Of a stretch of DNA of 31,216 bases, positions 1 through 8,710 are shown one piece after another. How positions within the stretch are numbered: position 1 is the stretch's first letter; every line of letters begins with the position of its first letter. A program made the position numbers and the translations under genes. The stretch is from Chromatiales bacterium (GTDB taxonomy: Bacteria; Pseudomonadota; Gammaproteobacteria; UBA6429), in the NCBI GenBank assembly GCA_027076405.1, contig JALTJN010000513.1, positions 1 to 31,216 on the forward strand. Reading direction: 5' to 3'. The notes under the pieces are model-generated. The model was not told the DNA's origin. It did not search any database and worked only from the letters and a program-made list of their open reading frames with translations.

Positions 1-62
1 GCTGGTAGAGCATCGCCCTTACAAGGCGAGGGTCACAGGTTCGATCCCTGTACCACCCACCA
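1..62 (+). tRNA. tRNA-Val (anticodon TAC), 5' end cut off by window
   Basis: The window opens inside the D arm. The anticodon loop reads cttacaa, giving anticodon TAC (valine). A complete T arm (ACAGG, TTCGATC, CCTGT), the 3' acceptor strand CCACCC, discriminator A and an encoded CCA end at 62 are visible. About 14 bases of the 5' end are missing. It is followed after six bases by tRNA-Asp, so the two are almost certainly one transcript. Confidence 0.95.
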
Positions 63-68
63 AATCGC

Positions 69-145
69 GGAGCGGTAGTTCAGCTGGTTAGAATACCGGC
101 CTGTCACGCCGGGGGTCGCGGGTTCGAATCCCGTCCGCTCCGCCA
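69..145 (+). tRNA. tRNA-Asp (anticodon GTC)
   Basis: A complete 77-base tRNA. The acceptor stem GGAGCGG pairs with CCGCTCC, the anticodon GTC is at 103-105, the T loop is TTCGAATC, and CCA is encoded. The sequence is close to the enterobacterial tRNA-Asp. It is the last gene of a tRNA-Val/tRNA-Asp unit and is closed by the terminator that starts nine bases downstream. Confidence 0.97.
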
Positions 146-153
146 CTATTTCG

Positions 154-187
154 AAAGGCGCAATCTAAACAGATTGCGCCTTTTTTT
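154..187 (+). terminator. Rho-independent terminator of the tRNA unit
   Basis: A 13-bp perfect stem (154-166 pairs with 171-183) with a four-base loop aaac, GC-rich in its lower half (GGCGC/GCGCC) and running into seven T residues. It lies between tRNA-Asp and ppiD and insulates ppiD from tRNA transcription. Confidence 0.93.
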
Positions 188-267
188 ATACAGAATTTAT
201 AAGTACAAGAATAAATAAACGACGTATAATAGCGTTCAAATTAATCATAAATAGAAAAGTTTAAGTT

Positions 268-2178
268 ATGTTGCAAGCCATTCGTAATAATGCCCAAGGT
301 GTCTTTGTCTGGATCGTTGTGGGTTTAATTGTCATTTCCTTTGCGTTGTTTGGATTAGGAAGTTATTTATCAGGTGCTTCGAAAGTTGTTGCTGCTTCAG
401 TTAATGGTGTTGAAATTAGTAGCACAGCATTAACTCGTGCATACCAACGTTATCAGGAGCGCTTGCGTAGCATGCTTGGTGAGCAATATCGTCCGGAGAT
501 GTTCGCCACCGTACAGGTTAAAAAAGAAGTCTTACAAGGTTTAATTTCTCAGGAAGTTTTAAATCAGGCTTTAACCGAGCAGGGCTACACTGCATCAGCG
601 ACACAAGTTCTCGAAAAATTAAAATCATATGAAGCCTTCCAGCAAGATGGTGTTTTCTCGCCAAAAAGATATAAACAAGTATTGTCTTTGCAGGGAATAA
701 ATGGCGAAGCTTTTGAAATTGATTTGTCGCGGGATATTGCCGCACAACAACTTCGTGCAGGTATTAGTGCCAGCGAATTTCTGACGCCAAAAGAACAAAA
801 GAAACTTGCTGCGCTGGAAAATCAACAGCGTGATATAGGCTATTACGAAATATCAACCAGACCATATCGTAAACTGGTGAATGTTAGTGATGATGAAATT
901 AAATCATATTACGAAAAAAACTCACAGTTATTTATGACGGATGAAAAAGTTCAGCTTGAATATATTGAGTTAAATATGGATGCAGTAGCGGCTCAGCAAG
1001 ATGTTACCGATCAGATGATTTTACAGCATTACGAAAGCTCGCCAGAGAGTTATATGACTAATGACGATGCTGCAACTAAAAAGAAGATGGCTTCTCTGCG
1101 CAAACAAATTTTACAAGGTGCAGCTTTTGCCGAGTTAGCAAAAAAATATTCACAGGATAAAGGTTCAGCCAATCAGGGTGGTGATCTTGGTTATTTGACC
1201 CGCGGTGTTGAAGAGCAGTTTGATAAAGTTGTTTTTGCACTAAAGAAAGGTGAAGTGAGCAAGGTCATTAAATCTAAAACAGGATTCCAATTAATTAAAG
1301 TTGAAGATATTCGTAAAGGTGATCCGGAAGAACGAAGAGTTCGTCATATTTTAATTAAACCAAAGCGTATTTTAAAACCATTAGCTGATGTTAAAGCTGA
1401 AATTAAAAAAGAATTACAGTATCAACTTGCCGGTAAAGTATTTTTTGATGATGCAGATCAAATGAACAACCTTAGCTACGAGTCTCCGGATTCTCTTGAG
1501 CCTGTTGCAGAAGCATTAGGTACTCAGGTAAAAACAAGTACATATTTAACCCGTCGTGGCGGGAGCGGGCTTTTCGCCAATCCTAAAATACTGACAGCAG
1601 CATTTAGCGATGAAGTTTTAAAGCAGGGACGTAACAGCGAGTTACTTGAGCTGTCTGATACTGATGTTGTTGTTTTACGGGTGAAAGATCATAAGCCTTC
1701 TGCAGTGCTTGCTCTGGACAAAGTTAAGCAAAGAATTAAAGAAAACTTAATACAAATGAAGGCAAGTAAGAAATCTCAGGAAGTGACAGCCGATATTTTA
1801 GCAAAAGTGAAAAATAATGAGTCGATCGATTCGATTAAAAAGGCTTATCCTGAAATTAAATGGAATAAAGTGGGCTTAATTAAACGAAAAGCTGAAAAGA
1901 AATCAACATTATCGCCTTCAATACGACAATATGCTTTTGCCATGCCAAAACCCACTCAACAAGCCACATGGGGGAACGTTGCCTTGAGTGCGGGTAATCA
2001 GGCAGTCGTTGGTTTATTTAAAGTTGTTGATGTTACAGATGGCACAATCAATATTGCACGTATCACTCAGGTTCTGGGAAATGCAGATTATGATTCGTAT
2101 ATCCGTTATTTAGAATCTAAAGCAGATATATCTATTTCTCCTAACGCAATGGATGTGGATACTGAAGCAAATCAATAG
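268..2178 (+). CDS. ppiD: PpiD-family periplasmic folding chaperone (SurA_N/PPIC)
   Basis: A 636-residue protein with a short cytoplasmic N terminus, one membrane helix at about residues 13-35, a SurA_N-like helical part, and a parvulin-like core at about 271-347 with the usual FAELAKKYSQD and GGDLGYL motifs. Length and layout match PpiD, the inner-membrane chaperone that sits near the Sec translocon and helps new envelope proteins fold. The parvulin core is unusual. The first strand (RHIL) that normally precedes FAELA is absent and an RHILI motif instead appears after the core at 359-363; the usual GYH near the end is GFQ (Q341). The domain is therefore probably inactive as an isomerase, as known for E. 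coli PpiD. The start has only a weak ribosome site, but the membrane helix position supports it. In E. coli ppiD follows hupB; the gene before the tRNAs lies outside the window. Confidence 0.92.
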   Translation: MLQAIRNNAQGVFVWIVVGLIVISFALFGLGSYLSGASKVVAASVNGVEISSTALTRAYQRYQERLRSMLGEQYRPEMFATVQVKKEVLQGLISQEVLNQALTEQGYTASATQVLEKLKSYEAFQQDGVFSPKRYKQVLSLQGINGEAFEIDLSRDIAAQQLRAGISASEFLTPKEQKKLAALENQQRDIGYYEISTRPYRKLVNVSDDEIKSYYEKNSQLFMTDEKVQLEYIELNMDAVAAQQDVTDQMILQHYESSPESYMTNDDAATKKKMASLRKQILQGAAFAELAKKYSQDKGSANQGGDLGYLTRGVEEQFDKVVFALKKGEVSKVIKSKTGFQLIKVEDIRKGDPEERRVRHILIKPKRILKPLADVKAEIKKELQYQLAGKVFFDDADQMNNLSYESPDSLEPVAEALGTQVKTSTYLTRRGGSGLFANPKILTAAFSDEVLKQGRNSELLELSDTDVVVLRVKDHKPSAVLALDKVKQRIKENLIQMKASKKSQEVTADILAKVKNNESIDSIKKAYPEIKWNKVGLIKRKAEKKSTLSPSIRQYAFAMPKPTQQATWGNVALSAGNQAVVGLFKVVDVTDGTINIARITQVLGNADYDSYIRYLESKADISISPNAMDVDTEANQ

Positions 2179-2248
2179 CACTTATAATAAATAGAAATAT
2201 GATTTGTTCTCGGTTACTGTAAACTTAATTATAATTAGGGAATAAATC

Positions 2249-3556
2249 ATGTTTAAAACCATTCTCAATCTTAAGCTTCACTGGCAAATTTTAATTGCGT
2301 TAGTGCTTGCTGTACTTGCAGGTATTTTTGCAGGAAAAACAGCAGGTTTATTCGGTGTAACTTTCTACGAAATTTTTTCTTTCTTTGGTGCATTATTTAT
2401 GAATGCGCTGAAGATGATTATTATTCCTCTCATTTTTTCTTCTATTGTTGTTGGTGTTGCCGGTATGGGCGGCGGTGAAGGTTTAGCTCGTATGGGCGGC
2501 CGCACAATTCTTTACTATGCTACTACCAGCCTTTTTGCCATATTGCTGGGATTATTTTTCGTTAATGCACTTACACCGGGGTTGATTAATGGAGTAGCAG
2601 CACAAGATGTACTTGGTCTGGATGTTGAACAGGGGAAAATAGCCGCAGCTAAAGTGGCTGAACGTGGTGTTGGTGATATCGCCGGTGTTTTTCTTGATAT
2701 GGTTCCATCAAATGTTGTGGCTGCTGCTGCAAATGGAAAATTATTAGGTCTGATATTTTTTGCCATTTTATTCGGCTATTTTATTACTCGAATTCAGGAA
2801 GCTTACGCAGAAGCACAATACAATTTCTGGCAGGGCATACTAGAAGTCATGATGAAGATCACTGACGCGGTAATGAAATTTGCGCCTATTGGTGTTTTTG
2901 CCTTAGTGGCTAAAGTGATAGCTGGGATGAATGGAGAAGAAATACTTGGTCTTGCCTCAACGTTAGGCTGGTTTACTTTAAGTGTCATACTGGCTCTTGC
3001 GACACATGTTTTTGTTGTGCTGCCATTAATGCTGAAGTATGTCGCGAAGGTTAGTCCCAAACGTCATTTTCAGGCAATGTCTCCTGCATTGTTAACCGCA
3101 TTCTCAACCGCTTCTTCTTCTGCAACGTTACCTTTGACGATGGAATGCGTTGAGAAAAATGCGGGAGTTTCTAATAAAACGACATCTTTTGTTTTACCTT
3201 TAGGGGCAACCGTTAATATGGATGGCACGGCATTGTACGAGTGTGTGGCTGCCATGTTTATCGCTCAGGCCTATGGACTTGAATTAAGTTTAACGGTGCA
3301 ATTTACAGTTGTGCTAGTGGCATTGCTAACCTCAATTGGCGTAGCGGGGATACCGGCAGCAAGTTTAGTCGCAATTACCATTATATTGGGTGTTATTGGT
3401 CTGCCTGTTGAAGCTCTGGGATTAATCTTGGCTGTTGATCGGATACTAGATATGTTCAGGACATCTGTTAATGTCTTTAGTGACTCTTGTGGAGCGGTTA
3501 TTATTGCTCGATTCGAAGGCGAGAAGGATATTTTACAGGAAGCAAAAGCACTTTAA
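2249..3556 (+). CDS. Dicarboxylate/amino acid:cation symporter (DAACS family, GltP/DctA-like)
   Basis: A 435-residue integral membrane protein of the glutamate/aspartate/C4-dicarboxylate symporter family. The signature features are present: a serine-rich re-entrant loop (STASSSATLPLT), the NMDGT substrate/cation-binding motif, and the DRILDMFRTSVNV segment of the last core helix. It should import an acidic amino acid or dicarboxylate with protons or sodium across the inner membrane. The start is supported by AGGGA seven bases upstream. It lies 70 bp after ppiD in the same direction. The sequence does not settle whether the substrate is glutamate/aspartate or succinate-type acids, so I give no symbol. 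Confidence 0.9.
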   Translation: MFKTILNLKLHWQILIALVLAVLAGIFAGKTAGLFGVTFYEIFSFFGALFMNALKMIIIPLIFSSIVVGVAGMGGGEGLARMGGRTILYYATTSLFAILLGLFFVNALTPGLINGVAAQDVLGLDVEQGKIAAAKVAERGVGDIAGVFLDMVPSNVVAAAANGKLLGLIFFAILFGYFITRIQEAYAEAQYNFWQGILEVMMKITDAVMKFAPIGVFALVAKVIAGMNGEEILGLASTLGWFTLSVILALATHVFVVLPLMLKYVAKVSPKRHFQAMSPALLTAFSTASSSATLPLTMECVEKNAGVSNKTTSFVLPLGATVNMDGTALYECVAAMFIAQAYGLELSLTVQFTVVLVALLTSIGVAGIPAASLVAITIILGVIGLPVEALGLILAVDRILDMFRTSVNVFSDSCGAVIIARFEGEKDILQEAKAL

Positions 3557-3592
3557 GGTTGGCTCTTAAGCTTTCTGCTTCTCTCTGGATTT

Positions 3593-3719
3593 TGTAGGTC
3601 GGCTCTTCAGGCCGATTCAATATTTAAACATCAATAAGTCGCTCTAGAATGACACATGACTCAACTATAAGTTTGTGCCTATCAATAACTGCAGCATCGG
3701 CCTGAAGAGCCGACCTACA
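3593..3719. repeat. 127-bp inverted-repeat element (MITE/REP-like)
   Basis: Perfect 24-bp terminal inverted repeats: 3593-3616 (begins TGTAGGTCGGCTCTTCAG) is the exact reverse complement of 3696-3719. The 79 bp between them are AT-rich and have no reading frame. Such non-coding repeats with long perfect ends are usually dispersed in multiple copies; I see one copy here. A degenerate relative of the arm, AGGTTGGCTCTTAAG, lies just upstream at about 3556-3570. It sits between two converging genes, where it can also fold as a long hairpin. Confidence 0.85.
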
Positions 3720-3724
3720 GAATA

Positions 3725-3751
3725 AAAAAGGCCGCAATTTGCGGCCTTTTT
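3725..3751 (-). terminator. Rho-independent terminator downstream of fabI (bidirectional)
   Basis: An 11-bp stem (3725-3735 with 3741-3751) containing GGCCGC/GCGGCC, with A and T runs on both sides, so it can end transcription in either direction. It lies 21 bp past the fabI stop codon and also faces the symporter transcript. Confidence 0.9.
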
Positions 3752-3772
3752 CAGGTTGGACAGATGTTACTA

Positions 3773-4564
3773 TTACTCGGCATCAAGTGGTCGCATGCCA
3801 ATGGTGCTGTAACCTGCATCAACATAAGTGATTTCACCGGTAATACCTGAAGCCAGATCTGAGCAAAGGAATGCAGCTGCATTACCGACATCTTCAATTG
3901 TGACATTACGGCGAAGAGGTGCGGTCGCTTCAACTTCATTGAGCATTTTACGGAAATTACTAATTCCTGCAGCTGCTAATGTTCTGATTGGGCCGGCAGA
4001 AATACCGTTTACACGAATACCATCCGGGCCAAGACTCTGTGACATGTAGCGTACATTAGCTTCTAAGCTTGCTTTTGCCAGTCCCATGACATTGTAATTT
4101 GGCATCGCACGTACTGCACCTAAGTAGCTCAATGTCAGTAATGAGCCATCACGACCTTCCATCATATTACGGCCAGCTTTTGCTAAAGCTGCGAAACTGT
4201 ATGAGCTAATTTCATGTGCTAAACGGAAACCGTCACGGGTGACATTGTCGAGATAGTCACCTTCAAGTTCATTACGAGGTGCAAAAGCGACAGAGTGGAT
4301 AATGATATCCAAACCATCCCAATAATTATCGAGTTCGTTAAAGACGTTTTCGATTTGTTCATCACTGCTTACATCACAAGGAACAACAATATCAGAATCA
4401 AGTTCTGCTGCCATTTTAGCCACTCGATCCTGTAATTTTTCGTTTTGGTAAGTAAAGGCAAGTTCAGCCCCTTCACGGCGCATCGCTTGAGAAATACCCC
4501 AGGCGATTGAACGGTTGCTGGCTAAACCAACAATAAGAGCGCGTTTGCCTTGTAGAAAACCCAT
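3773..4564 (-). CDS. fabI: Enoyl-[acyl-carrier-protein] reductase (NADH)
   Basis: A 263-residue short-chain dehydrogenase that reduces the enoyl-ACP double bond in the last step of each fatty-acid elongation cycle, in the cytosol as a tetramer. The N-terminal nucleotide-binding motif [12 protein letters not shown] and the catalytic residues Y147, Y157 and K164 (within [13 protein letters not shown]) line up with E. coli FabI Y146, Y156 and K163. Length is typical (262 in E. coli). The start is supported by AGAGGG seven bases before the ATG. It is transcribed alone and converges on the symporter, with a terminator and an inverted-repeat element in between. FabI next to ppiD is a recurring gammaproteobacterial arrangement. 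Confidence 0.97.
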   Translation of the reverse strand: MGFLQGKRALIVGLASNRSIAWGISQAMRREGAELAFTYQNEKLQDRVAKMAAELDSDIVVPCDVSSDEQIENVFNELDNYWDGLDIIIHSVAFAPRNELEGDYLDNVTRDGFRLAHEISSYSFAALAKAGRNMMEGRDGSLLTLSYLGAVRAMPNYNVMGLAKASLEANVRYMSQSLGPDGIRVNGISAGPIRTLAAAGISNFRKMLNEVEATAPLRRNVTIEDVGNAAAFLCSDLASGITGEITYVDAGYSTIGMRPLDAE

Positions 4565-4786
4565 AATGTATCCCTCTGATTCTTTATTTATATTTAGTTA
4601 TTTTTACGTTAAAAACCAATGATAATGCTTTCGCGCCGAGTATTAAAGTCATGTTTTACTATAAATTTGAAGTTTGTTATGCATGTCGCCAGAGTACCAT
4701 TTAGTGCTGAGTTTGCTTAACTAAGCAGGCGAAATTAAGGTAATATTAAGGTTATAAATATAAAAATAGTGATATAGGTAGCTTGG

Positions 4787-6592
4787 GTGCAAATGGTTAA
4801 ATTGATAGTGTTGTTGAGTTTTTTGCTTTTTCCTCAAATACTGACATTTGCCTCGCCTTCTTTGGGGTTAGGCTATACCCCGAAATATTCATCTCATTTC
4901 AAACACTTTGACTATGTGAATCCGAATGCTCCGAAAGGTGGAAAAATAATTTTACCCGGCTTTGGAAATTTTGACAGTTTTAATCCGTTTATTCTCAAAG
5001 GTGTTGCGGTTGAAGGTTTGACCGATCTTGTTTTTGAAACGCTGATGGTACAAAGCAAAGATGAGCCTTATAGTTTATATGGTCATATTGCGAGTGATAT
5101 TTATCCGGCAAGAAATAAATTGTCTGTTACTTTTAAGTTGAATCCTCTGGCAAGATTTTCAGATGGCAGTCCGGTTTTAGCTGAAGATGTAAAATTATCT
5201 TTTGATACAATAAAGAGTGATAAAGGCCATCCTCAATACCGTTTTTACTGGGCAGATATTAAACAAGCCGTGATCATAAATGATCGAACCATTCGTTTTG
5301 ATTTTGTTAAAGTTAATCCGGAGTTGCATCTTATTGCAGCTCAAATCCCTGTTTTTTCTCACAAGTGGATAAAAGGAGAATCGTTTGACAAATTGTCTCG
5401 TAAGTTACCGATTGGCTCCGGGCCTTACATTATAAAGAGTTATACTTTAGGAAAAGATATTACTTATCAGCGTAATCCGGATTACTGGGCAAAAAATCTA
5501 GCAACACGTAAAGGTATGTTTAATTTCGACACTGTTATTTATAAGTATTACAAAGACAGTACGGTAATGTTAGAAGCATTAAAGGCCGGTGAATTTGACT
5601 TTAAGTTAGTTAATCATTCAAAACAATGGGCAAGAGATTATGTTGGCGAAAAATTTGATACTAAACAAATTATCAAAGAAGAAATAAAGCATCATAATAA
5701 TGCCGGTATGCAGGGTTTTGTTTTTAATACGCGACGCACTTTGTTTAAAGATAAACGTGTACGTCGGGCATTAAGTTTAGCCTTCGATTTTAACTGGTCG
5801 AATAAAATGCTTTTTTATAATCAATATACACGATGTGACAGCTATTTTAGTAATAGTGAATTAGCATCAAAAGGATTGCCGCAGGGTAAAGAACTTGAGT
5901 TGTTAAACCACTATAGAAATGAGCTGCCAGCTGAAGTCTTTAATAATGTATGGACTCCTCCGAGTACTAAAAAGAAAGGGGGTTTACGTAAAAATTTAAT
6001 TAAAGCGGCAGCATTATTAAAACAGGCGGGTTGGTTCGTTAAAGAAGGCGTACTTCAAAATAAAAACGGGCGTCGTTTTGAATTTGATGTTTTGCTGGCA
6101 CAAAAAGGGTTTGAGCGTATTTTAGCGCCTTTCGCCTATAATTTACGTAAACTTGGTATCAAACTTAATTATCGAACGGTTGATGTTTCTTTGTATATTC
6201 GCCGTAGTCGAACGTTTGATTTTGATCTTATGGTCGCATCCTATCCTCAGTCACAGTCTCCGGGGAATGAGCTTTATAACTTATGGCATTCATCATCAGC
6301 CGAACAGGAGGGCTCTCGTAATTTAATGGGAGTTAAAAATAAAGTTGTTGATAAACTCATAGATAAAATTGTTTTTGCAAAAAATAGAGACGAGCTTGTT
6401 ATTGCCGCAAGAGCATTAGATCGTGTGATGTTACATGAGGACTATTTAATTCCTAACTGGTACATTGCAGTACACCGAATTTCATATTGGGATAAGTTTT
6501 CTTACCCTAAAACATTACCTTTGTATTTCTCGGCAGAAAATTGGGTGTTAAGTACATGGTGGAAAAATCCAATGAAAGCATTGAGTAAATAA
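4787..6592 (+). CDS. yejA: YejA-type periplasmic oligopeptide-binding protein
   Basis: A 601-residue extracellular solute-binding protein of family 5 (SBP_bac_5). It has an N-terminal signal peptide (hydrophobic VLLSFLLFPQILTFA, cleavage near ASPSLG), the early motif FDYVNPNAPKGG that marks the YejA branch, and the family's VRRALSLAFDF segment. It binds peptides in the periplasm and hands them to YejB/YejE; in enterobacteria this transporter also takes up microcin C. The start is uncertain: GTG 4787 has AGG eight bases upstream, while ATG 4793, two codons later, is nearly as good. It opens a four-gene operon with YejB two bases downstream. Confidence 0.92.
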   Translation: MQMVKLIVLLSFLLFPQILTFASPSLGLGYTPKYSSHFKHFDYVNPNAPKGGKIILPGFGNFDSFNPFILKGVAVEGLTDLVFETLMVQSKDEPYSLYGHIASDIYPARNKLSVTFKLNPLARFSDGSPVLAEDVKLSFDTIKSDKGHPQYRFYWADIKQAVIINDRTIRFDFVKVNPELHLIAAQIPVFSHKWIKGESFDKLSRKLPIGSGPYIIKSYTLGKDITYQRNPDYWAKNLATRKGMFNFDTVIYKYYKDSTVMLEALKAGEFDFKLVNHSKQWARDYVGEKFDTKQIIKEEIKHHNNAGMQGFVFNTRRTLFKDKRVRRALSLAFDFNWSNKMLFYNQYTRCDSYFSNSELASKGLPQGKELELLNHYRNELPAEVFNNVWTPPSTKKKGGLRKNLIKAAALLKQAGWFVKEGVLQNKNGRRFEFDVLLAQKGFERILAPFAYNLRKLGIKLNYRTVDVSLYIRRSRTFDFDLMVASYPQSQSPGNELYNLWHSSSAEQEGSRNLMGVKNKVVDKLIDKIVFAKNRDELVIAARALDRVMLHEDYLIPNWYIAVHRISYWDKFSYPKTLPLYFSAENWVLSTWWKNPMKALSK

Positions 6593-6594
6593 TA

Positions 6595-7650
6595 ATGGCT
6601 GCTTATATATTAAAACGACTGTTATTAATGATACCAACATTGTTTGGTGTCATGTTGTTGACCTTTGCTGTTACTCAGTTTGTCCCTGGCGGTCCGGTTG
6701 AACAACTCATACATAAAATGCAAACACAAGGGCAAGCTGGCGGTGAAGCAGGAGGGAGTAGCCAGCGTTTATATCGTGGTAACGCTGGTTTGGATAAAGA
6801 GAGATTAGCTGAATTAAATAAGCTTTATGGATTTGATAAGCCGGCTTATCAACGTTTTTTTACCATGATCAGTAACTATATTCGTTTTGATTTAGGTGAC
6901 AGCTATTACCATCAACAATCTGTTATGCAACTTATCATCTCAAAACTTCCTGTTTCAATCAGTCTGGGTTTGTGGACATTTATATTAGTTTATTTAAGTT
7001 GTATTCCGCTGGGTATTATGAAAGCAGTAAAAGACGGAACATCATTTGATGTCTTTACCAGCACTATTATTCTAATAGGCTATGCCATACCGGGTTTTGT
7101 TTTAGGCATCTTTTTGCTGGTTTTATTTGGAGGTGGCAGCTTTTGGGATTTATTTCCCTTGCGTGGCTTAACATCTGACAACTGGGAAACATTAAGCTGG
7201 TTCGGCAAGGTTACCGATTATCTCTGGCATATTACATTACCTGTTATATCTCTGGTGGTAGGTAGTTTTGCAGTAATGACGATTTTAACTAAAAATAGTT
7301 TTCTTGAAGAAATTCGTAAGCAATATGTATTAACTGCGCGGGCAAAAGGTTTAACAGAAAACACCATTTTATATAAACATGTTTTTCGTAACGCCATGAT
7401 TCCTCTCGTTACCGGTTTCCCCAGTGCTTTTATCAGTGCTTTCTTTGCTGGCAGCATTTTGATTGAAACCATATTTTCTTTAGATGGTTTAGGTTTGCTG
7501 GCTTATGAATCTATATTGAAGCGGGACTACCCTGTTGTGTTGGGTTCGCTATATTTGTTTACTTTATTAGGATTGATTGCAAAATTAATTACTGATCTCG
7601 GTTATGTTTTGGTTGATCCTCGTATTCAGTTTGAGTCACATAATAATTAA
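6595..7650 (+). CDS. yejB: YejB-type ABC transporter inner-membrane permease
   Basis: A 351-residue BPD_transp_1 permease that matches E. coli YejB along its length: RLLLMIPTLFGV at the N terminus, APGGP-like VPGGP, FDKPAYQRFF, and the cytoplasmic EAA loop around TARAKGLTENTILYKHVFRNA that contacts the ATPase. The ATG lies two bases after the yejA stop, so translation is probably coupled. It should form the channel together with YejE. Confidence 0.95.
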   Translation: MAAYILKRLLLMIPTLFGVMLLTFAVTQFVPGGPVEQLIHKMQTQGQAGGEAGGSSQRLYRGNAGLDKERLAELNKLYGFDKPAYQRFFTMISNYIRFDLGDSYYHQQSVMQLIISKLPVSISLGLWTFILVYLSCIPLGIMKAVKDGTSFDVFTSTIILIGYAIPGFVLGIFLLVLFGGGSFWDLFPLRGLTSDNWETLSWFGKVTDYLWHITLPVISLVVGSFAVMTILTKNSFLEEIRKQYVLTARAKGLTENTILYKHVFRNAMIPLVTGFPSAFISAFFAGSILIETIFSLDGLGLLAYESILKRDYPVVLGSLYLFTLLGLIAKLITDLGYVLVDPRIQFESHNN

Positions 7651-7651
7651 T

Positions 7652-8710
7652 ATGAATAATCAAACCAGCATCACGAATTCTAGTTCAGCTAAAGAAGCGG
7701 GGCAGGTCAATCGTTCATGGAAACGGTTTAAAGCAAATAAGCGTGGTTATTACAGTTTATGGCTATTTATTATTTTGTTTGGCTTAAGTTTGTTTGCCGA
7801 AATTTTAAGTAATGATAAACCCTTGTTAGTTTATTATCAGAATTCCTTTTATATGCCGATTTTAAAAGTCTACCCTGAAACCACTTTTGGTGGTGACTTC
7901 GAAACTGAAGCAGACTATGTTGATCCGTACGTAAAAAAATTGCTTAGTGAAAATGGTAACTGGGCCATCTATCCATTAAACCCTTTCCGCTATGACACTA
8001 TCAATTATTATAACCAGCAACCTAATCCTGCTGCACCATCGAAAGCAAATTTATTAGGTACCGATGATCGTGGGCGTGATGTTTTAGCCCGCTTGATCTA
8101 TGGTTTCCGGTTATCTGTTTTATTTGCCTTTGTACTGACTATTATTGGTATTGTGCTAGGTATCTTAGCCGGAGCAGTGCAGGGATATTTTGGCGGGAAG
8201 ATTGATTTATTCTCACAACGGCTTATTGAAATATGGGGCTCAATGCCGGAGCTTTATCTATTGATCATATTTGCTTCTTTATTTGAACCTAGTGTATTTC
8301 TGTTAATTATTTTGCTTTCACTATTTGGCTGGATGGGACTGGCAGATTATGTGCGGGCTGAATTTTTACGCGGTCGAAATATGGAATACGTTAAAGCCGC
8401 TCGTGCATTAGGTTTGTCAAATAGAGCAATTATGTTTCGCCATTTATTGCCCAATAGCATGACACCGGTTATTACCTTTTTACCGTTTCGTATAAGCGGG
8501 GCAATTTTAGCGCTAACCAGTCTGGATTTTCTTGGACTTGGAGTACCACCATCAACCCCAAGTCTTGGAGAGCTATTGTCTCAAGGAAAAGAAAATATTG
8601 AAGCATGGTGGCTTTCTATGAGTACATTTGTGGTTTTAGTTGGCACACTGATGTTATTAATTTTTATTGGCGAAGCATTACGTGAAGCGATGGATACACG
8701 CCGTGGATAA
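7652..8710 (+). CDS. yejE: YejE-type ABC transporter inner-membrane permease
   Basis: The second permease of the peptide transporter. An ATG exists at 7604, but homology with E. coli YejE (WKRFKANKRGYYSLW near the N terminus) and the position of the yejB stop (7648-7650) favour ATG 7652, giving 352 residues. Visible features are an N-terminal membrane helix, a large periplasmic loop (GGDFETEADYVDPYVKKL), the GTDDRGRDVLARLIYG motif, and the EAA loop AARALGLSNRAIMFRHLLPN. It abuts yejB by one base, and its last bases overlap yejF. Confidence 0.93.
   Translation: MNNQTSITNSSSAKEAGQVNRSWKRFKANKRGYYSLWLFIILFGLSLFAEILSNDKPLLVYYQNSFYMPILKVYPETTFGGDFETEADYVDPYVKKLLSENGNWAIYPLNPFRYDTINYYNQQPNPAAPSKANLLGTDDRGRDVLARLIYGFRLSVLFAFVLTIIGIVLGILAGAVQGYFGGKIDLFSQRLIEIWGSMPELYLLIIFASLFEPSVFLLIILLSLFGWMGLADYVRAEFLRGRNMEYVKAARALGLSNRAIMFRHLLPNSMTPVITFLPFRISGAILALTSLDFLGLGVPPSTPSLGELLSQGKENIEAWWLSMSTFVVLVGTLMLLIFIGEALREAMDTRRG

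Noticed and set aside
2204..2235. Symporter promoter TTGTTC...TATAAT
   Set aside because: The spacer is 20 bases, and the start would fall after or within the ribosome-binding site.
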